A stretch of DNA of 32,307 nt from CAIXPS01 sp034430115 (GTDB taxonomy: Bacteria; Chloroflexota; Anaerolineae; J036; Brachytrichaceae), in assembly GCA_034430115.1 (NCBI GenBank), contig DAOUFG010000030.1, positions 1 through 32,307 of the forward strand. Reading direction: 5' to 3'. How positions within the stretch are numbered: the stretch's first letter is position 1; the number at the start of each line of letters is the position of its first letter. Of the stretch, positions 1-8,852 are shown one piece after another. The notes beneath the pieces are model-generated. The model saw nothing but the letters and a program-made list of their open reading frames with translations. It did not search any database and was not told the origin of the DNA. The translations under genes and the position numbers were made by a program.

Positions 1-189
1 GACGGCTTCCAACGCCGCAGCGCCCAACGAGAGCGTGAGGGCGTCGAGCTTCAGCAACCTCAGCGCCAGCGTCCCGCCAATGAAGAGAACTACGCTCACG
101 CCCGCGATGAGCAGAACATCCACCAGGCGCCAGGAACCTTGCGCCGGCTCAGAGGCCGCAGACGAGGCGCCGGAGGTATTTTCCACCAC
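1..189 (-). CDS. Membrane protein, N-terminal part (possible CPBP intramembrane protease)
   Basis: This reading frame is open from a GTG at 189 to the window edge (63 codons), so only the N-terminus is seen. The GTG shares its first base with the last base of the gyrA TAG stop, which suggests translational coupling in one operon. A short polar stretch rich in Ala and Ser is followed by a charged boundary (WRLVDVLLIAG) and a hydrophobic segment at about residues 23-43, then a second amphipathic or hydrophobic stretch. This WxxxDxLL entry into a first transmembrane helix resembles CPBP-family (Abi) membrane proteases. The diagnostic EExxxR and HxxxN motifs would lie outside the window, so the family is only a guess. 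That the frame is coding is fairly likely, given its composition and the tight spacing. Confidence 0.5.
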   Translation of the reverse strand, partial: MVENTSGASSAASEPAQGSWRLVDVLLIAGVSVVLFIGGTLALRLLKLDALTLSLGAAALEAV

Positions 190-2717
190 TAAGACACCAC
201 CACCATCATGCGTTCCAGGCGGTCGCTGCCGCTCAATGCAATGGCCTCATCCCCGGCAGCCGGGCGACCACGCCGCTTCAAGTTCTTGGACTTTAGCGAC
301 TTCGCCCCACCCTTCAGCGTAATGTAGACGATTGTGTCTTCCTCGGTTGCGACCACGGCGTCGGCCACGGTAACGTCGCGCACCAGCTTGGCCGTTACCA
401 CGCCCTTGCCGCCGCGCCCCTGCACCGGGTACTCCTTGAAGGCCAGGCGCTTAGCTTTGCCGTCGGTGGTGCCCAACACCACTTCCAGGTCCTTATTCTT
501 GACGTCGGCCACGCCCATCGACATGACGATATCGCCTTCATCCAACCGGATGCCCACCACGCCTGCCGCGGGCAACCCCATCGGGCGCACTTCCTCTTGC
601 TTAAAGCGGATCGCCATGCCCTGTTGGGTGAACAGCACGACGTCCTCATCTCCCTTCGGCTGGCATACGCTCACGGCTATATCGCCTTCGTTCACGCCGA
701 CGATGGTGAACACCTGCCCCGTGGCGCTGGGCAACAGACTCACTTCGCTGCGTTTCACCATGCCGTTGCTGGTGGACAATAGCACGAAGCCTCCCGCCTC
801 AGTGCGTGGCAGGCCAAACGCGCCGATGACGTCGTCCTCCTGCGGGAATCCGATGGTGGTGAGGTCGATGCCCGCGCCCGACGTGATGTCCTCTTGCGGC
901 AGGTTCGCCACCGAGAGCACAATCGCTTTGCCGGAGCTGCCCACCACGTAGACCAGGTCGCGCGTGGTGGTTTTCACCACCGCGGCAGGCACCACGCCCA
1001 CCGAAGCAGTGATCTTCGGCGCGTCGGGCCAGCGGCCCACTTTGCCATTCTGCCCCACCACCACGTAAACATTTTCGGTGGGCACCAGCTCGTGCGAGGT
1101 CAACACTTCGTCGGCGCTCACGCCCTTGTGCTTGGCGTCGCCGATGATCGTCGTGCGCCGGGCATCCCCAAAGCGCTCCTTCAACGCCAGCAAGTCATCT
1201 TTGATCACACCCAACACCTTGGCCGGGTGCGCCAGCAGGTCTTCTAAGTATTTGATGAGCTTGCGCTTCTCGGCCAGCTCATCTTCCAGCTTCTTGCGTT
1301 CCAGCGCGGCCAGGCGGCGCAGCGGCATCTCCAAAATCGCCGTCGCCTGTGCTTCGCTGAACTTGAAGCGCGTCATCAAGCCCTGACGGGCGGCGTCGGT
1401 ATCGCGTGAAGCGCGGATCAACTTGATGATCTGATCGATGAGGTCTAGCGCCTTCACCAAACCTTCCAGGATATGCGCACGTTCTTTGGCGCGCGCCAGG
1501 TCAAACTCGCTGCGGCGGCGCACAATCTCGCGCCGGTGTTCCACGAACACTTGCAGCAGGCGCTTCAGCGGCAACACGCGCGGCTCACCATCCACCAACG
1601 CCAGCATGATCACGCCAAAGGTGCCCTTCATGGCGGTGTACTTATAAAGCGCCGCCAACACCTTGCGCGGATCGTCGTTCTTGCCAATGTCGATCACGAT
1701 GCGCATCCCGCGCCGGTCGCTCTCGTCGCGGATATCGGTCACGCCGACGATCTTTTCGTCTCGCGCCAGCTCCGCGATGCGTTCGATCAGGGCGGCCTTA
1801 TTCACTTCATAGGGCAACTCGGTGACGATGATGTGCGTCCTGCCGCGCTGGCCCTCTTCGATATGCGCCTTCGCCTGTACGATGATCTTGCTGCGCCCGG
1901 TGGCATACATGGCCTTGATCGCGTCGCCGCCTTCTACTTTATCGTTGTAACGGAACGCGATGCCGCCAGTGGGGAAATCCGGCCCTTTGACGAACTTCAT
2001 CAGTTCGTCCACGTCTACGTCTTCGGCGCGCTTCCAATTGTCGATCAGGTAGACCGTCGCGTCCACCACTTCGCTCAGGTTATGCGGCGGGATGTTGGTG
2101 GCCATGCCGACGGCGATGCCTGTTGCGCCATTGACGATCAGGTTGGGCAACGCAGCGGGCAATACGGTCGGCTCTTGCAGGGTGCCGTCGAAGTTATCCT
2201 GGAAATCGACCGTGTCTTTCTCCAGGTCCAACAGCATGTCCATCGACGGGCGGCTGAGGCGCGCCTCGGTGTAGCGCATGGCCGCCGGCGGGTCGCCATC
2301 CACGCTACCGAAGTTGCCCTGCCCATCCACCAATGGGTAACGCAACGAAAAATCCTGCGCCATGCGAGCCATTGCATCGTACACGGCCATGTCACCGTGC
2401 GGATGATATTTACCAAGCACATCGCCGACGATGCGGGCACTCTTACGATAAGGTGTATCGGCGCGCAACCCCGTGTCATACATCACGTACAGGATACGCC
2501 GCTGGACGGGCTTCAAACCATCGCGGGCATCGGGCAGTGCGCGTGAGACGATCACGCTCATCGAATAGGACAAATAAGCGTCCTTCATCTGCTCATTAAT
2601 GTCCACACGACGAATCTTGCCGTATTGGCTGGTCTCTAATTCCAGTACATCCTGCACTGGCTCGCTGTGGCCGTTACTGCTGACAGCCTGATTGTGGTTT
2701 TTTGTCTGTCTGGGCAT
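189..2717 (-). CDS. gyrA: DNA gyrase subunit A
   Basis: This is the breakage-reunion subunit of DNA gyrase, which introduces negative supercoils together with GyrB. Counting from the GTG at 2723, the catalytic tyrosine is Y151 (in AAMRYTEARLS), equivalent to E. coli Y122. The quinolone-binding segment reads HPHGDMAVYD. The C-terminal beta-pinwheel carries a GyrA-box (QGRGGKG, about 768-774), which separates GyrA from ParC. The length of 842-844 aa is normal. I prefer the ATG at 2717 to the GTG at 2723, because an AGGTG sits 5 bases before the ATG and would be too close to the GTG. Odd feature: the position equivalent to quinolone-contact Ser83 is Met, while the acidic residue equivalent to Asp87 is kept. 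The downstream membrane protein overlaps its stop by one base. gyrB is not in the window. Confidence 0.97.
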   Translation of the reverse strand: MPRQTKNHNQAVSSNGHSEPVQDVLELETSQYGKIRRVDINEQMKDAYLSYSMSVIVSRALPDARDGLKPVQRRILYVMYDTGLRADTPYRKSARIVGDVLGKYHPHGDMAVYDAMARMAQDFSLRYPLVDGQGNFGSVDGDPPAAMRYTEARLSRPSMDMLLDLEKDTVDFQDNFDGTLQEPTVLPAALPNLIVNGATGIAVGMATNIPPHNLSEVVDATVYLIDNWKRAEDVDVDELMKFVKGPDFPTGGIAFRYNDKVEGGDAIKAMYATGRSKIIVQAKAHIEEGQRGRTHIIVTELPYEVNKAALIERIAELARDEKIVGVTDIRDESDRRGMRIVIDIGKNDDPRKVLAALYKYTAMKGTFGVIMLALVDGEPRVLPLKRLLQVFVEHRREIVRRRSEFDLARAKERAHILEGLVKALDLIDQIIKLIRASRDTDAARQGLMTRFKFSEAQATAILEMPLRRLAALERKKLEDELAEKRKLIKYLEDLLAHPAKVLGVIKDDLLALKERFGDARRTTIIGDAKHKGVSADEVLTSHELVPTENVYVVVGQNGKVGRWPDAPKITASVGVVPAAVVKTTTRDLVYVVGSSGKAIVLSVANLPQEDITSGAGIDLTTIGFPQEDDVIGAFGLPRTEAGGFVLLSTSNGMVKRSEVSLLPSATGQVFTIVGVNEGDIAVSVCQPKGDEDVVLFTQQGMAIRFKQEEVRPMGLPAAGVVGIRLDEGDIVMSMGVADVKNKDLEVVLGTTDGKAKRLAFKEYPVQGRGGKGVVTAKLVRDVTVADAVVATEEDTIVYITLKGGAKSLKSKNLKRRGRPAAGDEAIALSGSDRLERMMVVVS

Positions 2718-2747
2718 TTGCACACCTGTTCTACTTTTCCGTGCCGA

Positions 2748-2753
2748 TTATAA
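2748..2753 (-). promoter_or_regulatory. Candidate -10 element for gyrA
   Basis: On the minus strand a perfect TATAAT lies about 30 bases upstream of the gyrA ATG, which would give a short leader containing the AGGTG ribosome-binding site. No convincing -35 hexamer is found 16-18 bases further upstream; the best is TAGTTT. Confidence 0.4.
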
Positions 2754-2773
2754 ACCACCCAGCGCAAGCAAAA

Positions 2774-2935
2774 CTAGCCTATAACAGCCACTTTTATGCC
2801 GGGTACTGGTGAGTAGTGTGCATATGCTGCGCCCGTGCCATGTTGCACCCGGCTTCTTTTGGCCAAATACAGCACCTGGTCGGCCATACTAAGGAAATGA
2901 TCGCGCGCTTTTAAACCCGATTTAAAGCAGGCTTG
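2774..2935 (-). pseudogene. Possible remnant of a GGDEF (diguanylate cyclase) C-terminus
   Basis: A minus-strand frame reads DHFLSMADQVLYLAKRSRVQ and stops at 2774. The pattern ADxxLYxAKRxxRxx is the conserved last helix of GGDEF domains. Upstream in the same frame there is no GGDEF signature motif and no other conserved block, and no ribosome-binding site is seen, so only the end of the domain would remain. The match covers fewer than 20 residues, so chance resemblance cannot be excluded. If real, it is a decayed gene fragment between gyrA and the metallophosphatase. Confidence 0.35.
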
Positions 2936-2962
2936 ACAAAAGCTTAACCAGACTGACATACG
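2933..2962 (+). promoter_or_regulatory. Candidate promoter of the metallophosphatase gene
   Basis: A perfect TTGACA at 2933-2938 is followed after 18 bases by CATACG at 2957-2962, which is preceded by TGA, giving an extended -10 type TGn element. The -10 itself matches the consensus poorly. The implied leader is about 65 bases and ends in CAGGAG, six bases before the ATG at 3037. Confidence 0.4.
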
Positions 2963-3036
2963 ATGGCGCAGATAGCGTACTTGCACACCTTTTCCTCGTG
3001 CAGCCCGCGTTCTAAATAAAGACACAGGAGACGTTC

Positions 3037-4857
3037 ATGAATACCATGCTAAATAAGGTGAAAGCCGCAGCAAACCCGCTGCTAGCGGCGATGATGATAA
3101 CCGGGTTCATTGGTTTGCCTTCCTCTGCAACGGCGCGTGAATCAGCATTGTCTGCCACCGCTGATGAAACAGCCTGGTCCTTTGGCATCATCAGTGACAC
3201 GCAGTGGACAGTGGCTGATGATGGTTACAACCCCAACACCGTCGCAGCAAACATCATCAAGCAGATAGACCAGCAGTTTATCAACGCCGGCGTCAAGCTC
3301 GTCATCGCTGTCGGCGATACCGTCAATGAAGGGGATAAGGTCAACATCGACACGCGTGCCCTCTATGCTCAGGACCTTTACAACGCGGGGATTGGGTTCT
3401 ACCCTCTGCGCGGCAACCATGAGGCGAATGAAGGCACCGACCGCCTCACCTCCGGCCCCGAATTCCGCTACGCGTTCCCACAGATCGAAACGGGCATCAA
3501 CAATACCACGCCCACCACAATCACCACCGCCATCATTACCACCACCGACCTGCTGAACAACCCGCCGGCCGTCAAAACTGGCACGACGTTCACCGTTGGC
3601 ACGGGCTTCACAGAGCCTACCGCTGTGAACACCGCGAACAACAGCGTTTCATACGCCTTCCAATACAACAACGCCACGTTCATGCTGCTCGACCAGTTTG
3701 ACGTCAATGGCGACTACTACAACAGCACCATTCCGCAACAGCAGCAATGGATCAGCGACACACTGTCCGGTCGCCCGGCGAATACGCACGCATTCGTGTT
3801 CGTGCATAAGAACCTGCTGGGTGGCAACCACAAGGACAACATGTTCGGTGGCCAAATCACCACGACGGACCCCGGCGACGGTTTCGGCGTGATCACCAGC
3901 ACGCTCTCGATCACCGACCAAGCCACCCTGGCCACCAAGCAAGCCGCCGAAAATGACTTCATCGGCTCCATGCAGACGAACAACGTGTACTACGTGATTT
4001 CCGGCCACGACCATCATCACTACGTATCGGTCGTCACCAGCCCCAACGGGCAGAACAAAGTGCACCAGCTCATCACGCAGTCCGACAGCTCCAAGTTCTA
4101 TACGCCGGGTGCGCCTGTATCGGCCAACGACGCTTCCGTTCAGCAGGACCTTGGGCGGGTTGGCTACTACATCTTCACCGTGAAGGGCACGCGCGTGACG
4201 GTTGACTACTATGGCGACGTTACCGGTGCTTCGGATTACGGTCTGAACGGCGCCACCTTCCGCTTCGTCAAGCTCTCTTCCACGACCTACAACCTGAACG
4301 GCACCGAGAAGTTGGTCGCCCAGAAGGGTTCCTATACTACGTTGACTGACGATACGACCAAGGCCACCGGCATGGGCAGCGGCTTCATGGGCACGTCTAT
4401 GTCCATCCTGGCCGGGAAGAACAACGGCATCGGCACAACGAACTACAGCAAACCGATCAGCAACGTCGTGACCACCGGTTGGACCGCCGTCTCGGGCACC
4501 AGCCTGGCGAGCGACATGCTCACGCTCAATGGGATGTCTCGCTCATTCGGCAGCGAAAAGACCGATGAGTACGTGCTCTCCATGAGCTACGTGCCAACCG
4601 CCACCAGCGCTTCGCAGGTGCTCAGCGGCACCTTCGGCATCATGACGCGGGATAGCTCCGGCCGCTGGTACACCGCCGTCGCGAAGAACTTCGCCATTAA
4701 CCAAAAGTTCGTTGTAGGCCCCTACAACTCCAGCTACACGCTTGGCGCACGCGGCGTGGATACGGCCACCCACACAGCGTGGGCCGTGTTGAACTACAAC
4801 GGAGACTTCGCCGTCGGGACGCCGTCGCTCATCCTACCGTTGATCTATCACAACTAG
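3037..4857 (+). CDS. Secreted calcineurin-like metallophosphoesterase
   Basis: This is a 606-aa exported protein of the calcineurin-like metallophosphatase superfamily. The N-terminus has a signal peptide-like segment (about residues 12-34, ending near ATA). The two-metal site motifs appear in order: SDTQ (D54), GDTVNEGD (D94, N97), GNHE (126-129), VH (H257) and GHDH (323-326). The first motif has Gln where the classical DxH has His. About 270 residues follow the catalytic domain and look like beta-rich accessory structure. The protein ends in a hydrophobic tail, LILPLIYHN, which resembles the end of the beta-helix protein at 14094. The start is set by CAGGAG six bases upstream. A promoter candidate lies at 2933 and a strong terminator at 4908. 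The substrate cannot be told from the sequence; a nucleotidase or phosphodiesterase role is possible. Confidence 0.88.
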   Translation: MNTMLNKVKAAANPLLAAMMITGFIGLPSSATARESALSATADETAWSFGIISDTQWTVADDGYNPNTVAANIIKQIDQQFINAGVKLVIAVGDTVNEGDKVNIDTRALYAQDLYNAGIGFYPLRGNHEANEGTDRLTSGPEFRYAFPQIETGINNTTPTTITTAIITTTDLLNNPPAVKTGTTFTVGTGFTEPTAVNTANNSVSYAFQYNNATFMLLDQFDVNGDYYNSTIPQQQQWISDTLSGRPANTHAFVFVHKNLLGGNHKDNMFGGQITTTDPGDGFGVITSTLSITDQATLATKQAAENDFIGSMQTNNVYYVISGHDHHHYVSVVTSPNGQNKVHQLITQSDSSKFYTPGAPVSANDASVQQDLGRVGYYIFTVKGTRVTVDYYGDVTGASDYGLNGATFRFVKLSSTTYNLNGTEKLVAQKGSYTTLTDDTTKATGMGSGFMGTSMSILAGKNNGIGTTNYSKPISNVVTTGWTAVSGTSLASDMLTLNGMSRSFGSEKTDEYVLSMSYVPTATSASQVLSGTFGIMTRDSSGRWYTAVAKNFAINQKFVVGPYNSSYTLGARGVDTATHTAWAVLNYNGDFAVGTPSLILPLIYHN

Positions 4858-4907
4858 TAGCTCCATCTCGCCTCGCATCTTTTTTGCGAGCGTGAGAACA
4901 TGTTACG

Positions 4908-4950
4908 AAAGGGGAACAGCGTTAGCCATGCGCTGCTCCCCTTTTATTTA
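4908..4950 (+). terminator. Rho-independent terminator after the metallophosphatase gene
   Basis: A 14-base stem (4908-4921 with 4931-4944, one mismatch) closes a 9-base loop and is followed by TATTTA. The G-run and C-run at the stem base and its position 50 bases after the stop fit an intrinsic terminator. A smaller CTCGCA/TGCGAG hairpin with a T-rich loop lies just before it at 4872-4890. Confidence 0.8.
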
Positions 4951-5053
4951 CCCCCGTGACATCGGCCCAAAGCCCGCCTGTGGCGGACGCTAATTATGTC
5001 TCATACTAGATGTGAAAGAATGAAATACATAGGAATAAACAGGAAGGAACACT

Positions 5054-5440
5054 ATGAAAATCGAACATATTGCAATCATCGTGAAGGACCCGGTAGCCGT
5101 CGCAAAGTGGTATACCCAGAATTTGGGGATGCGCGTCGTGCGCGCAGGCGGAGCCCCTACCTTCACCACGTTCCTGGCTGACGAAGGCGATCATGTGATG
5201 ATTGAGATGTACGCCAACCCATCCGTGCCCGTGCCGGACTACGCATCAATGGACCCACTCGTCCTGCACCTGGCCTTCGTCAGCTACGACATCCAGGCCG
5301 ACCACGCCCGCCTGCTGGCCGCTGGGGCCACACCAGCCGGCGAGATCAACACCACCCCGGCGGGGGATCAACTGGCAATGCTGCGCGACCCATGGGGCTT
5401 TGCCATCCAGCTCGCCAGGCGCAACCAGCCCATGATTTAA
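5054..5440 (+). CDS. VOC-superfamily (glyoxalase-like) protein
   Basis: This is a 128-aa single-module protein of the vicinal oxygen chelate fold. It starts with the typical MKIEHIAIIVKDP strand, then a WYTQNLG helix end, a central MIEMYAN strand, LVLHLAF, and the closing DPWGFAIQLARR. Candidate metal ligands are H5, E in MIEMY and H in LHLAF. The last usual Glu ligand position is Gln (AIQLA), so metal binding may be altered. An AGGAAGG lies seven bases before the ATG. It stands alone after a terminator, and no clear promoter was found. The substrate is unknown; such proteins include lactoylglutathione lyases, dioxygenases and resistance proteins. Confidence 0.85.
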   Translation: MKIEHIAIIVKDPVAVAKWYTQNLGMRVVRAGGAPTFTTFLADEGDHVMIEMYANPSVPVPDYASMDPLVLHLAFVSYDIQADHARLLAAGATPAGEINTTPAGDQLAMLRDPWGFAIQLARRNQPMI

Positions 5441-5553
5441 ATAGAGATTAGAGGTTTGAGATTTGAGATTTGCCCAGCCACGGATATCACGAAGCACTCA
5501 ACAGTCCACGCCAGCGTCAGCAGTGAAATCCGCGGTTAATCATTTCACCTCAT

Positions 5554-6744
5554 ATGACACTATCAGTAAAAACCATCCAGACCACACTCACAGCTTCGCT
5601 TAACCAGGCCGAAGCCGCACAACTGGCGGAACATATCCGCGCAGCGTTTGAGCACGATACGCTCTCGCAGGGCACCCACTGCACGGAAGAGACGACCGTC
5701 CTGTGGGCGGTTGAGGTAGAAGGGAACGCTGCCCCCGAACTGATGTGCAAAACCTATCAAGACGGCACAATGTGGTACGAATGGGAAGCGCCACAGCCGG
5801 CCCCACGCCCAGACCTGTTCACGACAGATGCGGAGCGGTGTCCGATGCAACGGCTGGGCGATTCTAACATTTTCGTCCTCGTCCGTGACTTACCAAACTT
5901 TTCTGCCACGGCCTACCGTGTCGAAATCGGCGTTCAAAGGGGCAAGACCAACTGGGTCGTGTTGGAACACTTTATTCCCGAGCCGGATTGCCTGCCTCAG
6001 CCCGGTGTGCCCAAGGGGGAAGTGACTGAATATTTGTGGCAAAGCGACATATTCGCCGGCACAGTGCGGCGCTACTGGGTCTACGTACCGGCACAATATC
6101 GGCCGGACCAGCCCGCCTGCCTGATGGTATTCCAGGACGGCGGCATGTATTTGCATCCGCCGGCCGACGTGCCCACTGCCTTTGATAACCTGATCCACAA
6201 AGGCGACATGCCCGTGACGGTGGGGCTGTTCGTGGACCCCGGCACTTTCCCGGAGCAACCTGGGCGCTTCCAGAATCGCAGCTTCGAATATGACACGCTC
6301 TCCGACCAATACGCACGCTTGCTGCGCGACGAACTGATCCCCGAAGTGTCCAAGCTGGTGAATCTGCGCAGCGATGCCGCCTCGCACGCCATCGGCGGCA
6401 TCTCGTCGGGCGGCATTTGCGCCATGAACGCGGCGTGGCAGATGCCGGAGCTTTTCGGCAAGGTGCTCTCGCACGTGGGCAGCTTCACCAACATACGCGC
6501 CGGGCACAACTTGTGGACCCACATCCGCGCAACAGAACGCAAGCCGATTCGCGTCTATTTGCAAGACGGCGCAAACGACATCGACGACGCGTGTGGCAAC
6601 TGGCCGCTCGCAAACATGGAGCTGGCTGCTGCGCTCAAGTTCCGTGGGTACGATTACCGCTTCGACTACGGTCAAGGGTTCCATAGCCTGGCACACGGCG
6701 GCGCGACGCTGCCCAGTTCCCTGCGTTGGCTGTGGCGGAGGTAA
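5554..6744 (+). CDS. Alpha/beta-hydrolase esterase, enterochelin-esterase (Fes/IroE) type
   Basis: This 396-aa protein has an N-terminal beta-sandwich-like region (about 1-150) and a C-terminal esterase domain (about 160-396). The esterase domain has RRYWVYVPAQY, a VFQDGG oxyanion-type strand, the nucleophile elbow GGISSGG (likely S284) and a terminal GFHSLAHGG with the candidate catalytic His. The LQDGANDID segment probably supplies the acid. This architecture matches the family that includes Fes, IroD and antigen-85-like esterases. No signal peptide is seen, so it is probably cytoplasmic. No iron-uptake genes are near, so hydrolysis of an enterobactin-like ester is not implied. The ATG at 5554 lacks a good ribosome-binding site. 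The next gene begins 11 bases after the stop. Confidence 0.85.
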   Translation: MTLSVKTIQTTLTASLNQAEAAQLAEHIRAAFEHDTLSQGTHCTEETTVLWAVEVEGNAAPELMCKTYQDGTMWYEWEAPQPAPRPDLFTTDAERCPMQRLGDSNIFVLVRDLPNFSATAYRVEIGVQRGKTNWVVLEHFIPEPDCLPQPGVPKGEVTEYLWQSDIFAGTVRRYWVYVPAQYRPDQPACLMVFQDGGMYLHPPADVPTAFDNLIHKGDMPVTVGLFVDPGTFPEQPGRFQNRSFEYDTLSDQYARLLRDELIPEVSKLVNLRSDAASHAIGGISSGGICAMNAAWQMPELFGKVLSHVGSFTNIRAGHNLWTHIRATERKPIRVYLQDGANDIDDACGNWPLANMELAAALKFRGYDYRFDYGQGFHSLAHGGATLPSSLRWLWRR

Positions 6745-6755
6745 AGTTAGGGACT

Positions 6756-7475
6756 ATGAAGACATATCGACTCTCACCCGCCTATTACGCCGCACTCAGG
6801 GAGCGGCTGCTACTCACCGCCGTCCCCATCATCCTGGCCGCCGGGGTGGTAGGGTATCTTGCCGGATTGCTACAGGGAGGTGGAGCTGCCAGCGTCAATA
6901 CGGCGATCATCTTCGCCTCGCTCACAATCGTCTTTTTCATCTTCACCATCCCGCGCAGCTATCGCCAGCAGCGCGAAATGGCCGAGAGCTATCAGATCAT
7001 CCTCGACGGCAATACGATCACGCGCAAGCAAGAAGGCGCGCAAGAAATCAGCATTCCGCGTAGCGGCATCGCCAGGATCACCGAAACCCCCGATAAAGGA
7101 TTGGGCATCATCGGCATCAACACCAGACTGCGCTTCGGCATCCCGGCCACGCTGGAAGGATATGCCGAGCTACGCAAGGTGCTTGCTGGCTGGCATACGA
7201 TTCAACCTGTCAAGCCGCGCGGGATGTACTGGCAAGCCGTGGCGGTGCCGTTCCTGGCGCTCGCACTGGTTGGGCTTTTCGCCGTCACGATCATCTCCAA
7301 CGATAAGACGCTCGTCAGCGCGACGGGCGGCCTGGCGGTGGCGATTTCGCTCGCCAGCGCGCTGGTGATCTATAAGAACCCACAGGTGGATGCAAAAACC
7401 AAATCCAGGTTGTGGCTCATCAGCATCCCCCTGTTGGCACTGGCCGCAAAGGTCATCTATACACTGGTGAACTGA
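6756..7475 (+). CDS. Membrane protein with a PH-like central domain
   Basis: Unrecognised 239-aa integral membrane protein. Two hydrophobic helices (about 18-39 and 48-66) precede a soluble segment of some 70 residues (about 78-148). This segment has a beta pattern (YQIILDGNTITRKQ, ISIPRSGIARI) like bacterial PH or YcxB-type domains. Three more helices follow (about 159-179, 187-205 and 217-237). The ATG at 6756 is preferred to an in-frame TTG at 6726 that would overlap the esterase gene. It lies 11 bases after the esterase stop, and the next membrane gene starts 50 bases after its own stop, so the three are probably cotranscribed. Confidence 0.75.
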   Translation: MKTYRLSPAYYAALRERLLLTAVPIILAAGVVGYLAGLLQGGGAASVNTAIIFASLTIVFFIFTIPRSYRQQREMAESYQIILDGNTITRKQEGAQEISIPRSGIARITETPDKGLGIIGINTRLRFGIPATLEGYAELRKVLAGWHTIQPVKPRGMYWQAVAVPFLALALVGLFAVTIISNDKTLVSATGGLAVAISLASALVIYKNPQVDAKTKSRLWLISIPLLALAAKVIYTLVN

Positions 7476-7525
7476 AGCAAGATACACACATGCAGGCAAC
7501 CATGTTGCACGAGGGAACATACATC

Positions 7526-8419
7526 ATGACACATCCATCCAGCAAACCTGCCGCCTGGCTGCCGGCGCTCTATAACGCGCTACCAATTTGCCTGTTCGTG
7601 CTCGGCCTTTTCTATTACTGGTTCGGCGTCGCCAACCGCTACGACATCTTTCTCTATGGCCACGTCGCCAAAGGCATCCCGACCACCCAACCGTTTGACG
7701 CGCTCACCAGCAGCCGCTACTGGATGGCGGGGCTGGTATGCGGCGGCATCGTGATGGTGCTTTATACGGCGGCCCACTGGCTGCTAGCGCGCCTGCGGCG
7801 GCAACATATTGTGCCGGACTGGTGGCGCGTATGGGTGTGCTGTCTGCCGGCGCTGCTGGTGGGCATCCCCCTCATCACCATGACGACCAATACGCCGACA
7901 CTGCCGCCGCTCCTGGCGCTGGCCTGCACAGTCGCAACCCTGGCCGGCCTGGCACTGGCATTGCTGCCTGCCAGGCTCGCCGCGCAGCAGCCAAAGGAAG
8001 TGCTCTGGCTAGCGCTCGATGGCGCCGGGTTCATGCCATGCCTCATGCTCATGCACGCCGTGGAACTGCCGGGACAGGGGCTATCCATCAGCCCAACGGC
8101 GGCGCTGGGCTTCACCATCGGCGGCATCCTCGCCAGCATCATCTGGCTGGCCTGTATGACTGGCCTGCGCCACTGGCGACGCCGGCCACAAGCCAGCGTT
8201 GGAGCAATTCTCGCTGCCGGGTTGTGTTTCAGCTACCTGTTGCTGCCGCTGGCCCATTTCGTGTTTGCCACGCCGGTGGACCACCGTTACATCACCTCGG
8301 CTAGCAATTTCTTCGCCAGGAGTCCGCTCATACAGGCACTCACCTTCCTCATCGCCATGGGGATTGCCTTTGGCTTCAGCCGGCTTCGTAAGCGGACAGG
8401 CCAACGCGCAACTGCTTAG
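7526..8419 (+). CDS. Multi-pass membrane protein of unknown function
   Basis: Unrecognised 297-aa protein with about eight hydrophobic segments separated by short polar loops (for example ALPICLFVLGLFYYW, YWMAGLVCGGIVMVLYTA, LAFGF-type helices near the end). No catalytic motif was seen. The ATG at 7526 has GAGGGA nine bases upstream. Earlier in-frame starts at 7502 and 7412 lack this or overlap the previous gene. The C-terminus is basic (RLRKRTGQR). It is the last gene of the plus-strand run; its stop is four bases from that of the convergent gene at 8424. Confidence 0.72.
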   Translation: MTHPSSKPAAWLPALYNALPICLFVLGLFYYWFGVANRYDIFLYGHVAKGIPTTQPFDALTSSRYWMAGLVCGGIVMVLYTAAHWLLARLRRQHIVPDWWRVWVCCLPALLVGIPLITMTTNTPTLPPLLALACTVATLAGLALALLPARLAAQQPKEVLWLALDGAGFMPCLMLMHAVELPGQGLSISPTAALGFTIGGILASIIWLACMTGLRHWRRRPQASVGAILAAGLCFSYLLLPLAHFVFATPVDHRYITSASNFFARSPLIQALTFLIAMGIAFGFSRLRKRTGQRATA

Positions 8420-8423
8420 CGCG

Positions 8424-8849
8424 TTAGTGCTGGTGGACGCGCAATAGATACTCTCCCGGCATCCTGGCATAAAACGCCCTGGCATTCGCGGGGCCGACCA
8501 CACTCGTCAAGAGCGTCACCCCTTTCCACTCCCACTCCCGCCAGAGCGCATCAATATCGTGCACACCCAAATCCAGCACCGGCTTGCCGGGGCACACGTC
8601 CACCCCGGCCGGTAATCCATACGCCGGTTGCACCACAATGAGCGGAGCGCCAGCGGGTTGGACACAAATATCGCCCTGGGCACCGGCAACCTGGCTCATT
8701 CCCAACAGGCCGGTCAAAAACGCTGCCATCGACGCACAGATCGGCTCATCGCGACCATATAAGCGCAGCGCATCCCACATGATGTCCATATCACGATCTC
8801 CTTCCCGACGGAACAGCCTTTGCCAGAGCCGGTAACCCGCGAGCGACAT
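8424..8849 (-). CDS. Small VOC-like protein downstream of the radical SAM gene
   Basis: This 141-aa protein has a C-terminal half that fits a VOC-type module: VLDLGVHDIDALWREW, then a VTLLTSV strand and a closing RMPGEYLLRVHQH. The N-terminal half (SQVAGAQGDICVQP, LIVVQPAYGL) is more divergent. No catalytic residues can be assigned. Its ATG lies three bases after the TGA of the radical SAM gene, with GGTGGAG inside the end of that gene as ribosome-binding site. The two proteins are therefore made together, and a role in the same pathway or in handling the same substrate is a reasonable inference. Confidence 0.72.
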   Translation of the reverse strand: MSLAGYRLWQRLFRREGDRDMDIMWDALRLYGRDEPICASMAAFLTGLLGMSQVAGAQGDICVQPAGAPLIVVQPAYGLPAGVDVCPGKPVLDLGVHDIDALWREWEWKGVTLLTSVVGPANARAFYARMPGEYLLRVHQH

Positions 8850-8852
8850 ACG

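Larger units (their letters stand above)
2724..3036. other. Divergent intergenic region between gyrA and the metallophosphatase gene
   Basis: This stretch of about 310 bases contains a gyrA -10 (2748-2753), a sigma-70-like promoter for the plus-strand gene (2933-2962), and a minus-strand frame resembling the very end of a GGDEF domain (2774-2935). No RNA gene was recognised. Confidence 0.6.

Noticed and set aside
1473..2546. Long plus-strand open frame (357 codons) opposite gyrA
   Set aside because: It lies fully antisense to a certain gyrA and its composition (His/Arg/Ala-rich) is that of a GC-rich shadow frame.
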